Assembly (NCBI GenBank): GCA_030584025.1
Contig: CP129487.1
Location: 1,426,001-1,490,000 of the forward strand
From: Cyclobacteriaceae bacterium
Lineage (GTDB): Bacteria; Bacteroidota; Bacteroidia; Cytophagales; Cyclobacteriaceae
Direction of reading: 5' to 3'
Length of the DNA: 64,000 nt
Shown piece by piece: positions 8,228 to 16,632 of this stretch. A model generated the notes under the pieces. It was not told the DNA's origin and did not search any database. It saw only the letters and a list, made by a program, of their open reading frames with translations. The position numbers and the translations under genes were made by a program. Numbering within the stretch: position 1 is the stretch's first letter; each line of letters starts with the position of its first letter.

Positions 8228-8566
8228 TCATCTTACTAACTGATAGATTAGAATCAGTATAACAACTCCCAGCAGACTCGTGTAGATGAGTTTGTTATGC
8301 CTGGCTAGCCAATTTGGTATATAAATATCAAAATTATCGCGGGTAGAGTTGGAGTATTTGTGCGCCCATACAGTTAGTGGGCAATAGTTTTTAAAAATCA
8401 ACAGCACAATACCTTCGGCAAGGAAGCAGCCCAACCCTATCCACACCCAATAATCAATCTGGTCAGTGACTACAGCATAAAGCAAGTAGAAAATGACTAC
8501 GTTGAAAAAAATCCAGATGACTGTATGGAGAACTTTTATGCCGATCAGTTTGGTATTGGGTTTCAT
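8228..8566 (-). CDS. Small membrane protein, three predicted helices
   Basis: 112 residues. Hydrophobic segments lie at about 8-33, 40-62 and 93-111, with a polar loop between the second and third that contains NYCPLTVWAHKYS and DNFDIYIPNWLA. The CPLT motif after a helix recalls DUF2784-type proteins, but the match is only by eye. No catalytic residues are recognised. It is convergent with cysQ and divergent from the lipoprotein gene at 8809; the perfect palindrome at 8641-8654 lies 75 bases upstream of its start. Confidence 0.7.
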   Translation of the reverse strand: MKPNTKLIGIKVLHTVIWIFFNVVIFYLLYAVVTDQIDYWVWIGLGCFLAEGIVLLIFKNYCPLTVWAHKYSNSTRDNFDIYIPNWLARHNKLIYTSLLGVVILILIYQLVR

Positions 8567-8640
8567 GCAGATTGAGGGATTCGTGTTGGAAAGAAAAGCG
8601 TCCAGGGCTCAAATCAAAATGATCTGGATAGGGCAGCCGG

Positions 8641-8654
8641 CTGACAATTGTCAG
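8641..8654. promoter_or_regulatory. Perfect 14-bp palindrome, possible operator
   Basis: CTGACAATTGTCAG is a complete dyad, located in the gap between two divergent genes (8566 on the minus strand, 8809 on the plus strand). It could bind a dimeric regulator or be a chance palindrome. No matching named operator is recognised. Confidence 0.35.
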
Positions 8655-8808
8655 AATTCGGCTTCAATGGCAACCTAGCCTTTGCTGTTGTAAATTCTTG
8701 ATGAAAGGTCAGGTTACTCGCAATTAAGCTATGAAAATTAGCGGTTGCGTGTACCTCTGGCTCAATTCTTGCTCAAAAAGTTTACAAGAGTCCTCAAACT
8801 TCGTCCTT

Positions 8809-9408
8809 ATGAAAGCCTTTCAAATTGCTTCAGCCACACTATTCTCGCTGTTGTTGTTTGCTGCTTCATGCACGAGTCCCAGTTTCACGCAAACCATACA
8901 AACACAATACGACAATGCAACCGATACCAAAAATTTCCGATGGAATCATCGTATTCAACAAATCAATTTTCGGTCACCCTTGGCCTATGTTGATCAATCT
9001 TTTGTAAAGCAACTTGATAGACATGGTGTTGCACAGTATAGGTTATACGATGTTGTGGTGCTCCATGCGAATGCGTTTCGCCTCGAAGACAAGATATTTA
9101 TGTTATTGGATGAAAAGCCTGTAAACCTTCAGCCACTTAAACGGGAAGATGATGTGATGGTATCGCGTGATGTGGAGCGGGATGATATACTAACTGCAGA
9201 CTCTACTAAGATCTCGGTAGTTACCGGATACAGTGAAAACAAATATCGGATTACCCGATTGGAATATCTGCTAACATCAGAAACTGTGAATCAAATTCAA
9301 GCGACCACCACAATACAGTTCAGGTATTATTCAGGACCGAATATCATTACTGTTTCTTTTTCACCAGAGAAAGTACAACGACTAAAAGAGCTTTTGGCCA
9401 GCAACTGA
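8809..9408 (+). CDS. Putative lipoprotein of unknown function
   Basis: 199 residues from the ATG at 8809, which gives a clean export signal (MKAFQIASATLFSLLLFAASC) whose Cys 21 would be lipidated; the earlier ATG at 8731 would add 26 non-signal residues. The mature part has no recognised domain: it is a mixed alpha/beta sequence with YRLYDVVVLHANAF, a KPVNLQPLKRE segment and a final basic stretch. Its stop is 4 bases from the stop of the convergent gene. Secreted or envelope role is inferred only from the signal. Confidence 0.65.
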   Translation: MKAFQIASATLFSLLLFAASCTSPSFTQTIQTQYDNATDTKNFRWNHRIQQINFRSPLAYVDQSFVKQLDRHGVAQYRLYDVVVLHANAFRLEDKIFMLLDEKPVNLQPLKREDDVMVSRDVERDDILTADSTKISVVTGYSENKYRITRLEYLLTSETVNQIQATTTIQFRYYSGPNIITVSFSPEKVQRLKELLASN

Positions 9409-9412
9409 TTGG

Positions 9413-10132
9413 TTAAAACAATCCTTTGATTTTCCACCACAATCTGCGAAAGCTGATTTTGCGGGTACCCACACCACCCATTATTACTTCTCCAAGTGCG
9501 ACTATATCCATTTCCATTTCTATTGTTATGTTTTGAGTTGGTTGAGTGGTTCCCAATGGATACTCAATCGTCTTTAAACCAATAAAAGAAAATACCAGCA
9601 CTTCGGTGCCGGTAAGCTTCGCGATCTGCAATTCAAATTCCCCGTTTGCATCCGTGACAGTGCCATTAACTGTACCTTTTTGTATCACATTAACTCCTGG
9701 CAGTGGGGTGCCATCTTCCAATGAATTAACTACACCAGTAATGCGCAGTTTTCTTGTAGTGCTTGTTGACTGATTCAATTCTCCCTTCACATGAATTTGC
9801 TCGGTGTTGGTTTTGGGTGAACTTTGTGCCTGCGTGAAGCGGGAAGTGAAGAAAAGCATGATGCCGCCAAGAAACAAGGACAACCAACCCAGACGAGGTG
9901 TGGCCTTTGGTTCAACTACCATGTAGGTCTTTAATTGATTCGGCCGGAATCTTCCGCAGGTATTTTGCGGCCGTGACTTGAAATAATCTTTTACCTGTTC
10001 ATCGGTGTATCGGGTAAAATCGACCACTTCCTTACTGCAACTTTGGCAAAAACCGCCTTTGCGGGTGGGGGTAAAAGCATTCCAGTTTTCGTGGCAAGGC
10101 TTGGGAATGGTGAGTTGTAACGATTTTTTCAT
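9413..10132 (-). CDS. Membrane protein with Cys-rich N-terminus and carboxypeptidase-like regulatory domain
   Basis: 239 residues. Residues 1-55 hold a PCHENWNAFT segment and a CQSCSKEVVDF pair of cysteines that could bind metal. A membrane helix (LSLFLGGIMLFFTS) sits near 83-97. Residues 125-205 form a CarboxypepD_reg-like beta-sandwich (ITGVVNSLEDGTPLPGVNV, GTVTDANGEFEL, LVFSFIGLKTIEYPLG), the domain that in Bacteroidota usually opens TonB-dependent receptors. Here it stands alone without a barrel, so the protein would display the domain in the periplasm while keeping its N-terminus in the cytoplasm. Function is unknown. Confidence 0.75.
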   Translation of the reverse strand: MKKSLQLTIPKPCHENWNAFTPTRKGGFCQSCSKEVVDFTRYTDEQVKDYFKSRPQNTCGRFRPNQLKTYMVVEPKATPRLGWLSLFLGGIMLFFTSRFTQAQSSPKTNTEQIHVKGELNQSTSTTRKLRITGVVNSLEDGTPLPGVNVIQKGTVNGTVTDANGEFELQIAKLTGTEVLVFSFIGLKTIEYPLGTTQPTQNITIEMEMDIVALGEVIMGGVGTRKISFRRLWWKIKGLF

Positions 10133-10262
10133 AGTGGTTTAGGGTAAGTTTAGCGCTATGATGCAGTTGACTTTCTTTTTCCATAAAAAATCTGATAATC
10201 TTTCGGGGCGGATTTAATTCTGGTTACCCAATTTGTTTTCTTTAGCGTTTTAAACAGGAGGC

Positions 10263-12044
10263 ATGGCCGAACGCGCAGATTTTTACCAAAAGAGGAGGGA
10301 TGATTTTTATGCCCAACTGCAGAAGATAAGTAAACGCATAAATCGTGTTTCCAACCTTCGGCTGGTTATAGTGCTGGTAACCATCGCCCTGATCTATGCC
10401 GGGTTTACTGAGTCGTCTGCATTTTACGGAGCCATTCTGGCGGGTGGTGCGTTTGTTTGGCTGGTGTTGTATCATTCCAGGTTGTTTGTAGAAAAAACGC
10501 ATCTTGAAAACCTGGTTAAGTTAAATGAAGGTGAGCTAAAGGCCCTTGAAGGTGATTTTTCATTTTTCGATAGCGGAAGTGAATTCATTGATCCGCATCA
10601 TCCCTATACGCATGACCTCGACATTTTTGGTGAGGGATCATTATTCCAGGCATTAAATCGATGCAATACCCGTGAAGGAAAGAAACAACTGGCGGAAAGG
10701 TTGTCCGGTCATTTGGCAACAAAGGAAGCAATAGTCAATCATCAGGAAGCGGCAAAAGAGCTTTCGGTCATGACGGATTTTTGTCAACATGTTCAGGCAT
10801 CGGGGATGGAAATGAATGAACAGGTGCATGATCATGCTGAGTTGGTGGAATGGGTGAAGCGTCCTTCATTTTTATATGGAAAGAGTTTTTACCGCATTCT
10901 CCTGATGGTGGTGCCCGTGCTTACTGTGCTTTCGGTTGCGGGTTCATTTTTTAGTCCTGTACTGAAAATCGTGGCTATGTTTTTGGTGCTCGCCCAATGG
11001 GTGATATTAGGATTACACCTGAAGCGCATCAATGCCTTTCATGAATACATCAGTCGCAAGAAAACGTTGTTGGAGAAATACGGATCACTCCTTGGACATA
11101 TTCAAACTCAATCATTTTCTTCCGAATTGATGAAGAAGTTTGCGGGTCAGGCGTATGAAGCAGGAGAGAAGGTAAAAGAGCTGGCTTCGTTGGTCAGTTG
11201 GTTGAATGCGCGGTTGAATTTTATGATGAACCTGTTGGTGAACGGACTGTTTCTTTATGATTTGCAATGTGTTTACCGGTTGGAAAAGTGGCGGGAAGCG
11301 CATGGCGATAAATTGATCACGTGGCTTAAGGCCATTCGCGATACCGAAGTACTTATTAGCCTGGCTACATGGCATGTCAATCATCCTGCATTTTCGTTTC
11401 CGATTATACAAGAGCAATTCAAAATTCAGGCTGAAGATATTGGGCATCCGTTGCTGCAACCGGAAGAATGTGTGGCTAACACAGTAACGATTGGCAATCC
11501 ACACCGGGTGCTAATCATTACGGGTGCCAACATGGCCGGCAAGAGCACATTTCTGCGGACGTTGGGTGTAAACCTGGTGCTGGCGTTGAATGGCGCTCCG
11601 GTTTGTGCAAAAACTTTTATATGTCCTGTTGTGGATTTACGTTCCGGTATGCGCACGGCTGATTCGCTGAAAGATCATCAATCGTATTTTTACGCAGAAC
11701 TCACGCGACTAAAGTCTATCGTGGATGAATTGCAAAGCGGTAAACCCTTGTTGATTCTGTTGGATGAAATTTTAAAAGGCACCAATTCAACCGACAAGCA
11801 AGCCGGTTCGATTGCACTCGTTCAGCAATTACTTAATCATTCTTGCCTGGCACTCATCGCCACGCACGACCTGGCATTAGGCAAACTGGAAACGGATTAT
11901 CCCAATCAAGTTGCCAATTATTGTTTTGAGCCTACCATGGAAGGGGATAAACTTTCGTTCGATTATAAACTACGAACGGGTATTGCACAGAAAATGAACG
12001 CAACGTTTTTGATGAAAAAGATGGGAATTATTCCGGATGCCTGA
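10263..12044 (+). CDS. MutS-like ATPase with two pairs of membrane helices
   Basis: 593 residues. The C-terminal half is the MutS ATPase domain: Walker A GANMAGKST near residue 420, then RTADSLKDHQSYFYAEL, Walker B LLILLDEILKGTNSTDKQ and the ATHDLALG switch. The mismatch-recognition domain of MutS is missing; instead hydrophobic pairs lie at about residues 34-72 and 215-250, which predicts a membrane-bound protein. Similar proteins are widespread in Bacteroidota and are usually called MutS-related; a role in mismatch repair should not be assumed. AGGAGG at 10256-10261 is only one base from the ATG, too close to be an effective ribosome site. The Gre-like gene follows after 2 bases. Confidence 0.82.
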   Translation: MAERADFYQKRRDDFYAQLQKISKRINRVSNLRLVIVLVTIALIYAGFTESSAFYGAILAGGAFVWLVLYHSRLFVEKTHLENLVKLNEGELKALEGDFSFFDSGSEFIDPHHPYTHDLDIFGEGSLFQALNRCNTREGKKQLAERLSGHLATKEAIVNHQEAAKELSVMTDFCQHVQASGMEMNEQVHDHAELVEWVKRPSFLYGKSFYRILLMVVPVLTVLSVAGSFFSPVLKIVAMFLVLAQWVILGLHLKRINAFHEYISRKKTLLEKYGSLLGHIQTQSFSSELMKKFAGQAYEAGEKVKELASLVSWLNARLNFMMNLLVNGLFLYDLQCVYRLEKWREAHGDKLITWLKAIRDTEVLISLATWHVNHPAFSFPIIQEQFKIQAEDIGHPLLQPEECVANTVTIGNPHRVLIITGANMAGKSTFLRTLGVNLVLALNGAPVCAKTFICPVVDLRSGMRTADSLKDHQSYFYAELTRLKSIVDELQSGKPLLILLDEILKGTNSTDKQAGSIALVQQLLNHSCLALIATHDLALGKLETDYPNQVANYCFEPTMEGDKLSFDYKLRTGIAQKMNATFLMKKMGIIPDA

Positions 12045-12046
12045 TT

Positions 12047-12496
12047 ATGCTTGATAAATCGCTGATATTTCAAAAATGTGTGGATGTGCTTCAGGAGCGC
12101 ATCAAACAGGTACAACATGAGCGGGCACAGGTACAGGCATCGGCTAACGAAGAAACCAAAAGCAGTGTGGGTGACAAATATGAAACCGGCAGGGCTATGG
12201 CTCAGCTTGAAATTGAGCGATTCACTCAGCAGTTGTTGGAAACTGAAAGGCTCCTGAATCGATTACTTGAATTAAAAGAAGTTCAAATACAAGACAGGGT
12301 AGTGGCAGGATCATTGGTGCACACATCACAGGGATATTTTTACATTTCTGTAAGCCTTGGAATGATTGAATTGGATGGGCAAAGTTTCTATTGCATTTCT
12401 CCGGAGGCGCCTTTGGGTAGGGAATTATTGGGTAAGGGTATTGGCGATCAGGTAGGGATTAATGGTAGATTATTTCAAGTAATGGCTGTTAGCTGA
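12047..12496 (+). CDS. GreA/GreB-like C-terminal domain protein
   Basis: 149 residues. The N-terminal 75 residues are a long charged coiled coil (KCVDVLQERIKQVQHERAQV and EIERFTQQLLETERLLNRLL), and the rest resembles the GreA/GreB C-terminal FKBP-like domain, ending with SPEAPLGRELLGKGIGDQV, close to the SPxxALxGKxVGD motif of Gre factors. In public genomes relatives are often mislabelled 3-oxoacyl-ACP synthase. A Gre-like role at RNA polymerase is plausible but the acidic tip residues cannot be assigned with confidence. It begins 2 bases after the MutS-like gene, so the two are probably translated together. Confidence 0.7.
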   Translation: MLDKSLIFQKCVDVLQERIKQVQHERAQVQASANEETKSSVGDKYETGRAMAQLEIERFTQQLLETERLLNRLLELKEVQIQDRVVAGSLVHTSQGYFYISVSLGMIELDGQSFYCISPEAPLGRELLGKGIGDQVGINGRLFQVMAVS

Positions 12497-12570
12497 CTCA
12501 AAAATTAGAAAATTCTTTCATAGTCGATCGGAGCAAAAAAACATAAACGTTTAGCTGGTGTTTAGAGGTT

Positions 12571-13206
12571 ATGAATCAAATATCCTCATCTGAAATATCA
12601 TCCTGGTCGCGTTTTTATCGGGGAAATTTTATCAACTCACTTTCCGGATTTAAGCCGGTAGGTCTGATTGGCACCATCAGTGAAACAGGACAAACAAATC
12701 TGGCTATATTCAGCAACATCGTTCACCTGGGTGCAGATCCTGCTTTGGTGGGCTACGTAAACCGGCCGCTGGAAGCCGCACCCCATACCATAGCCAACAT
12801 TCAGAAAACGGGTGTGTATACCATTAATCACATCCATGAAGAAATTCTGTCGAGGGCGCATCAGACCAGTGCCAAATATCCGGAGTACGTAAGTGAATTT
12901 GATGCGGTTGGCTTAACGCCTCAATTTGTTGAAGGCATTAAAGCACCTTTTGTTCAGGAAAGTCGGGTGAAGTACGCGCTTGCACTTCGTGAGGTTATTC
13001 CCATTTCCAGGAACAATACTTTTTTTGTGATCGGTGAGATTCAATCGGTTTTATTGGATTCATCCTTCATCACAGCGGATGGCTTTTTGGCGTTGGAAAG
13101 GGCTGGATCATTATGCAGCCTGGGGTTGGATGCGTATTACAATCCAACACGGTTGGCCAGATATGCTTATGCCAAGGCTGATCAACCTCTGAAGCAAATT
13201 GGTTAA
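12571..13206 (+). CDS. Flavin reductase-family protein (FMN-binding split barrel)
   Basis: 211 residues. The sequence fits the flavin-reductase-like split barrel: GFKPVGLIGTISETGQTNLAIFS near residues 26-48 carries the FMN phosphate-binding region, with GYVNRPLEAAPHTIANI and TGVYTINHIHEEIL completing the usual pattern. Proteins of this group bind FMN and reduce it with NAD(P)H or use it in an oxidoreductase. The specific substrate cannot be read. The gene has its own 74-base leader with no clear promoter match. Confidence 0.8.
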   Translation: MNQISSSEISSWSRFYRGNFINSLSGFKPVGLIGTISETGQTNLAIFSNIVHLGADPALVGYVNRPLEAAPHTIANIQKTGVYTINHIHEEILSRAHQTSAKYPEYVSEFDAVGLTPQFVEGIKAPFVQESRVKYALALREVIPISRNNTFFVIGEIQSVLLDSSFITADGFLALERAGSLCSLGLDAYYNPTRLARYAYAKADQPLKQIG

Positions 13207-13303
13207 AGACTCATTTGGGATGATAACTGTTTGCAATTTGGCTGAGGATTTTAACATGTTTTGGTTTTCTTTATCTTGAAACGAAAATTAAACATGTCCC
13301 CCC

Positions 13304-13915
13304 ATGACACGAGAAGATCACCTAAAATTCTGTACAGTTTGTCAGCTCAAAGATTTTGATGCACGACAAGGCGTTATTTGTTCCCTTACTGGTAAGCAAG
13401 CCGACTTTGAAGGCAGTTGCCCTACATTCAAGCCGACTGCTGAAGCGGATATACATACAACTCCATACGACTATCCGTCAACAGCCATCAACGTTGACAG
13501 TAGGATGGCTTCAGCTGGAAAGCGATTTGCCAATCATATTGTAGATACTATCGTTGTATACTTTCTTGCTTTTCTGTCTGGTTTTATTTTGGCAATAGGA
13601 ACGGAGCTAACTACGCCTGGTTATATTGATAATGTAGATGAAAACGATCCTGGATTTACTGCAGTCTCTTATTTATTAGGTTTCTCCGTCTTTTTCGTTT
13701 ACTACACTTTAATGGAATCTGTTTTTGGCGTTACCGTTGGGAAGCTGATTACCGGAACCCGAGTGGTCGACAAACATGGCCGAGTTCCAAAAACGTCAAC
13801 GATCATGCTCCGTACCTTATCGAGGTTTGTGCCCTTCGAAGCTTTTTCCTTTTTAGGTAGTGCGCGAGGTTGGCACGACAGTTGGACAGATACCTGGGTA
13901 GTGGACAAGAACTGA
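13304..13915 (+). CDS. RDD-family membrane protein with N-terminal Cys4 motif
   Basis: 203 residues. The N-terminal 40 residues carry four cysteines at about 10, 13, 26 and 39 (CTVC, IC, SC), a likely small zinc site. The RDD domain follows: ASAGKRFANHIVDTIVVYF near 65-85, two further hydrophobic segments around 85-100 and 120-145, and the conserved GKLITGTRVVD and LRTLSRFVPFEAFSFL stretches. RDD proteins are integral membrane proteins of mostly unknown transport or assembly role. A short relative of zinc-finger-RDD fusions is common in Bacteroidota. Confidence 0.84.
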   Translation: MTREDHLKFCTVCQLKDFDARQGVICSLTGKQADFEGSCPTFKPTAEADIHTTPYDYPSTAINVDSRMASAGKRFANHIVDTIVVYFLAFLSGFILAIGTELTTPGYIDNVDENDPGFTAVSYLLGFSVFFVYYTLMESVFGVTVGKLITGTRVVDKHGRVPKTSTIMLRTLSRFVPFEAFSFLGSARGWHDSWTDTWVVDKN

Positions 13916-13937
13916 TTTACCGTAGTTACCTAAAACT

Positions 13938-14069
13938 TCACTTTGACTCTTTAACGATTGGTAGTTCTTCGTTTTGCTTGTTCTTATAGCTGGCTTGAAT
14001 CATAGCTTTTCGTTGAGTGAGTTTCAGTTTCACCGATATCCAAAGTAATATCAGGATGATCCAAATCAT
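13938..14069 (-). CDS. 43-residue single-pass membrane protein
   Basis: A short frame begins at ATG (complement 14067-14069), one base after the TAA of the M28 peptidase on the same strand (TAA-C-ATG), and stops at 13938-13940. The product has one hydrophobic helix, MIWIILILLWISVKL, followed by a basic and then acidic tail (KLTQRKAM ... KNKQNEELPI). Its tight spacing suggests translational coupling, and the signal-anchor plus positively charged tail looks like a real membrane protein. There is no family assignment, and a chance frame cannot be ruled out. Confidence 0.5.
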   Translation of the reverse strand: MIWIILILLWISVKLKLTQRKAMIQASYKNKQNEELPIVKESK

Positions 14070-14070
14070 G

Positions 14071-15423
14071 TTAACGGATCAATCTTTCCGGAAATACAAT
14101 CACTGATTCATTTCCACTTTTATCCACTGCCGCAACGCCAAAGTAAAAGTTGTCAATCACAATACCTTCTAACGTAAATGTGGATACGTTAGAAACGTAA
14201 CGAGAATAATCCCAGGTAGGAGAAGTGGTGTCGCGCCAGTAGATTTTATATCCGCCTACTTTATCGGCTGGCAGCGCATCCCACGAAAGTTTGGTGGAGG
14301 GTTGAACTGCGCCACCAATGGCCACGTTGGTTGGGGCGGGTGGTGCCCACGCCAATCCGGCCATGGTAATGGCGTTTACTGCTGTTAGTTTTTTAGCATA
14401 CTCGAAATTCACACCTTCAATTACATCTCCATACTTGATTCCGTTTTCTTCACGTATGTCCTGATGCTGACGATTGTAATTTTCGTGGGCTTCCATAATG
14501 CGGATGCCTGCAAAACCCAGATCATTGAATGGACGATGATGCCCACCGCGACCAAACCGATCGAGCCGGTAGATCAACATCGGGTTCATTTCCGGCATAT
14601 ACGTTTTGGTTTGCTTGTGAACGTAGCGTGCCAATTGGCGTGAAATGCCATCCACTTCGCCACCATAAAATCTTCGTTGATTTCTGCGTTGTTCGGTTTC
14701 GGTAGGAGGTACGGGTTCGGAGAAAATCCGGAAGGAACGATTATCAATCACGCCATCAACTCCTTCAATATTTCCAATCATATCGTTGTTGAGCACACCA
14801 ATAATATTCCAACCCTTCTCTTTTGCGTAACGTGCCAATCCGGCACCACCAAACAACCCTTGCTCTTCACCTGATAGTCCAACGTACACAATGCTGTGCC
14901 TGAATTTGTATTTTGAAAGTACACGTGCCGCTTCAATTGCGCCCGCCATTCCGGTTGCGTTATCGTTTGCTCCGGGTGCATCAATTTCATAATTCATGGT
15001 GTTGCTGGCGCGTGAATCAATATCGCCCGACATGATGATGAAATTGTTGGGGTATTCCGTTCCGCGTTGAATGGCTACTACGTTCACCACCCAGGCATCT
15101 TTCGGAACACGTGGATTTCCTTCTTTGGTAACCAGATCTTTTTGATAGAATACCTCCAGGCAGTTATTACACGCCTTTGAAATTTTATCAAACTCAGCCT
15201 TTATCCACCTCCGTGCCGCACCAATGCCTCGGGTGTTGGAAACGGTATCCGAAAACGTATTGCGTGTGCCAAAGTTGGCCAGTATGCGGATGTCGTTTTC
15301 CAACCGTTCAGCCGATACCGCGTTGATGATGTCGTATATCCGTAAATCAGCTTGGGGCGGAACAGTTTGTTGAGCAAACGAAAAGGTGGTGATCAGCAGG
15401 AGTATGTAAATCAGGTAACGCAT
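14071..15423 (-). CDS. Secreted M28-family metallopeptidase with C-terminal Fn3-like domain
   Basis: 450 residues from the ATG at 15421-15423, giving a typical signal peptide (MRYLIYILLLITTFSFAQ); the longer frame to 15558 adds 45 residues that do not resemble it. M28 metal-ligand motifs are present: MSGDIDSRAS, APGANDNATGMAGAIEAARVL, LSGEEQGLFGGAGLA, NNDMIGN and a late GHHRPFND. The catalytic domain covers about residues 60-340, and a fibronectin type III-like beta-sandwich (PAPTNVAIGGAVQPSTKLSW) follows at about 360-450. It should hydrolyse peptides or amino-terminal residues outside the cytoplasm with two zinc ions. A 43-residue gene follows one base later. Confidence 0.9.
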   Translation of the reverse strand: MRYLIYILLLITTFSFAQQTVPPQADLRIYDIINAVSAERLENDIRILANFGTRNTFSDTVSNTRGIGAARRWIKAEFDKISKACNNCLEVFYQKDLVTKEGNPRVPKDAWVVNVVAIQRGTEYPNNFIIMSGDIDSRASNTMNYEIDAPGANDNATGMAGAIEAARVLSKYKFRHSIVYVGLSGEEQGLFGGAGLARYAKEKGWNIIGVLNNDMIGNIEGVDGVIDNRSFRIFSEPVPPTETEQRRNQRRFYGGEVDGISRQLARYVHKQTKTYMPEMNPMLIYRLDRFGRGGHHRPFNDLGFAGIRIMEAHENYNRQHQDIREENGIKYGDVIEGVNFEYAKKLTAVNAITMAGLAWAPPAPTNVAIGGAVQPSTKLSWDALPADKVGGYKIYWRDTTSPTWDYSRYVSNVSTFTLEGIVIDNFYFGVAAVDKSGNESVIVFPERLIR

Positions 15424-15599
15424 AGTTGTAATGTTAGATTTCAGGTGTGGAAATGTAGGAAAGAAAGAGATAAGGCCATCGCAGATTGATATAAAACTAA
15501 TTTTGTTAAGGATGGATGGTTTTTCATGCGTGCACTGAATAAAAAATCGTTTTAACAATTCGCGATAATGTCTATATTAAACGCATAAACCTGAATCCT

Positions 15600-16559
15600 A
15601 TGAATACTGAAGCCTCACGCAGACTATTTCTTCGCAACCTCGGACTGGCCGCTGCTGGCGCAGCAATTATTCCGTCATGGTTGTCATCTTGTTCGCACAA
15701 ATCTGAAAATTCTTCTGGTATGTTTTTCAAAATATCGCTTGCTGAATGGTCGCTGCATAAAGCGCTCTTCGCTAATGAATTCACCAACCTTGATTTTCCG
15801 TTAATTGCCAAACGTGATTATGGTATTGATGCGATTGAGTACGTAAATGCTTTCTTTAAGGATAAGGCACAGGACCAGGCTTACCTGACTGACCTTAAGC
15901 AACGTTGTGCTGATAATGGCGTAACCAGTTTGTTAATTATGTGTGATGGCGAAGGCTACCTCGGTGACCTGGATGAAGCCAAACGTGCCGAAGCAGTTGA
16001 TAACCATAAGAAGTGGGTTGAGGCAGCGAAGTTTTTAGGCTGTCATTCCATTCGGGTGAATGCCTTTGGTGTTGGAGAACGGGAAGAAGTAGCCGCAGCG
16101 GCAACCGATGGACTTGCTTCGTTATCAGCGTTTGCAAAAGATTTTAACATCAACGTGATTGTTGAAAATCACGGCAGCTATTCTTCAGACGGACAATGGC
16201 TTTCATCTGTAATCAAAAATACAGGTATGAACAATTGCGGTACATTACCGGATTTTGGAAACTTTTGTGTAAAGCGTGCCGATGGTTCAGAATGGGGATC
16301 GGAATGTGTGGAGTGGTACGACCGGTACAAGGGCGTTGAAGAGATGATGCCTTTTGCCAAGGGCGTAAGCGCCAAGAGTTACGACTTTGATGAACAGGGT
16401 AACTGCATCGAAACCGACTATGCAAAAATGCTTTCGATTGTTAAGGATTCCGGCTACACCGGTTATATCGGAATTGAATATGAAGGGGGCAAGCTTTCTG
16501 AACCTGACGGAATAAAGGCCACTAAAGCATTGCTGGAACGAATGGGAAGTTCGTTGTAA
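15600..16559 (+). CDS. Exported xylose-isomerase-like TIM-barrel protein (sugar phosphate isomerase/epimerase family)
   Basis: 319 residues. The start carries a Tat-like leader (SRRLFLRNLGLAAAGAAII) and a possible lipid-attachment Cys near residue 28 (PSWLSSCS). The rest follows the AP-endonuclease-2/TIM barrel pattern, with ISLAEWSLHKALF, a VIVENHGSYSSDG stretch, TLPDFGNFC, KGVSAKSYDF and IGIEYEGGKLSEPDGI where metal ligands E, D, H and E would lie. The family includes isomerases and epimerases of sugars and inositols. The substrate is unknown. The predicted twin-arginine export would place the enzyme in the periplasm. Confidence 0.85.
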   Translation: MNTEASRRLFLRNLGLAAAGAAIIPSWLSSCSHKSENSSGMFFKISLAEWSLHKALFANEFTNLDFPLIAKRDYGIDAIEYVNAFFKDKAQDQAYLTDLKQRCADNGVTSLLIMCDGEGYLGDLDEAKRAEAVDNHKKWVEAAKFLGCHSIRVNAFGVGEREEVAAAATDGLASLSAFAKDFNINVIVENHGSYSSDGQWLSSVIKNTGMNNCGTLPDFGNFCVKRADGSEWGSECVEWYDRYKGVEEMMPFAKGVSAKSYDFDEQGNCIETDYAKMLSIVKDSGYTGYIGIEYEGGKLSEPDGIKATKALLERMGSSL

Positions 16560-16632
16560 CTGACTTTTGTCATTTCGTTTGCGATTTTACCGGCTTCCGG
16601 TTTACCTTCGCAACATCTAATTCAGGTGTTGC

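Noticed and set aside
8493..8678. 61-residue plus-strand frame over the 8566 gene start and the palindrome
   Set aside because: Mostly antisense to the 112-residue membrane protein and has no protein-like features.
12047..12496. 3-oxoacyl-ACP synthase label for the Gre-like gene
   Set aside because: No Cys-His-His thiolase-fold residues; length and motifs fit a Gre-like protein.
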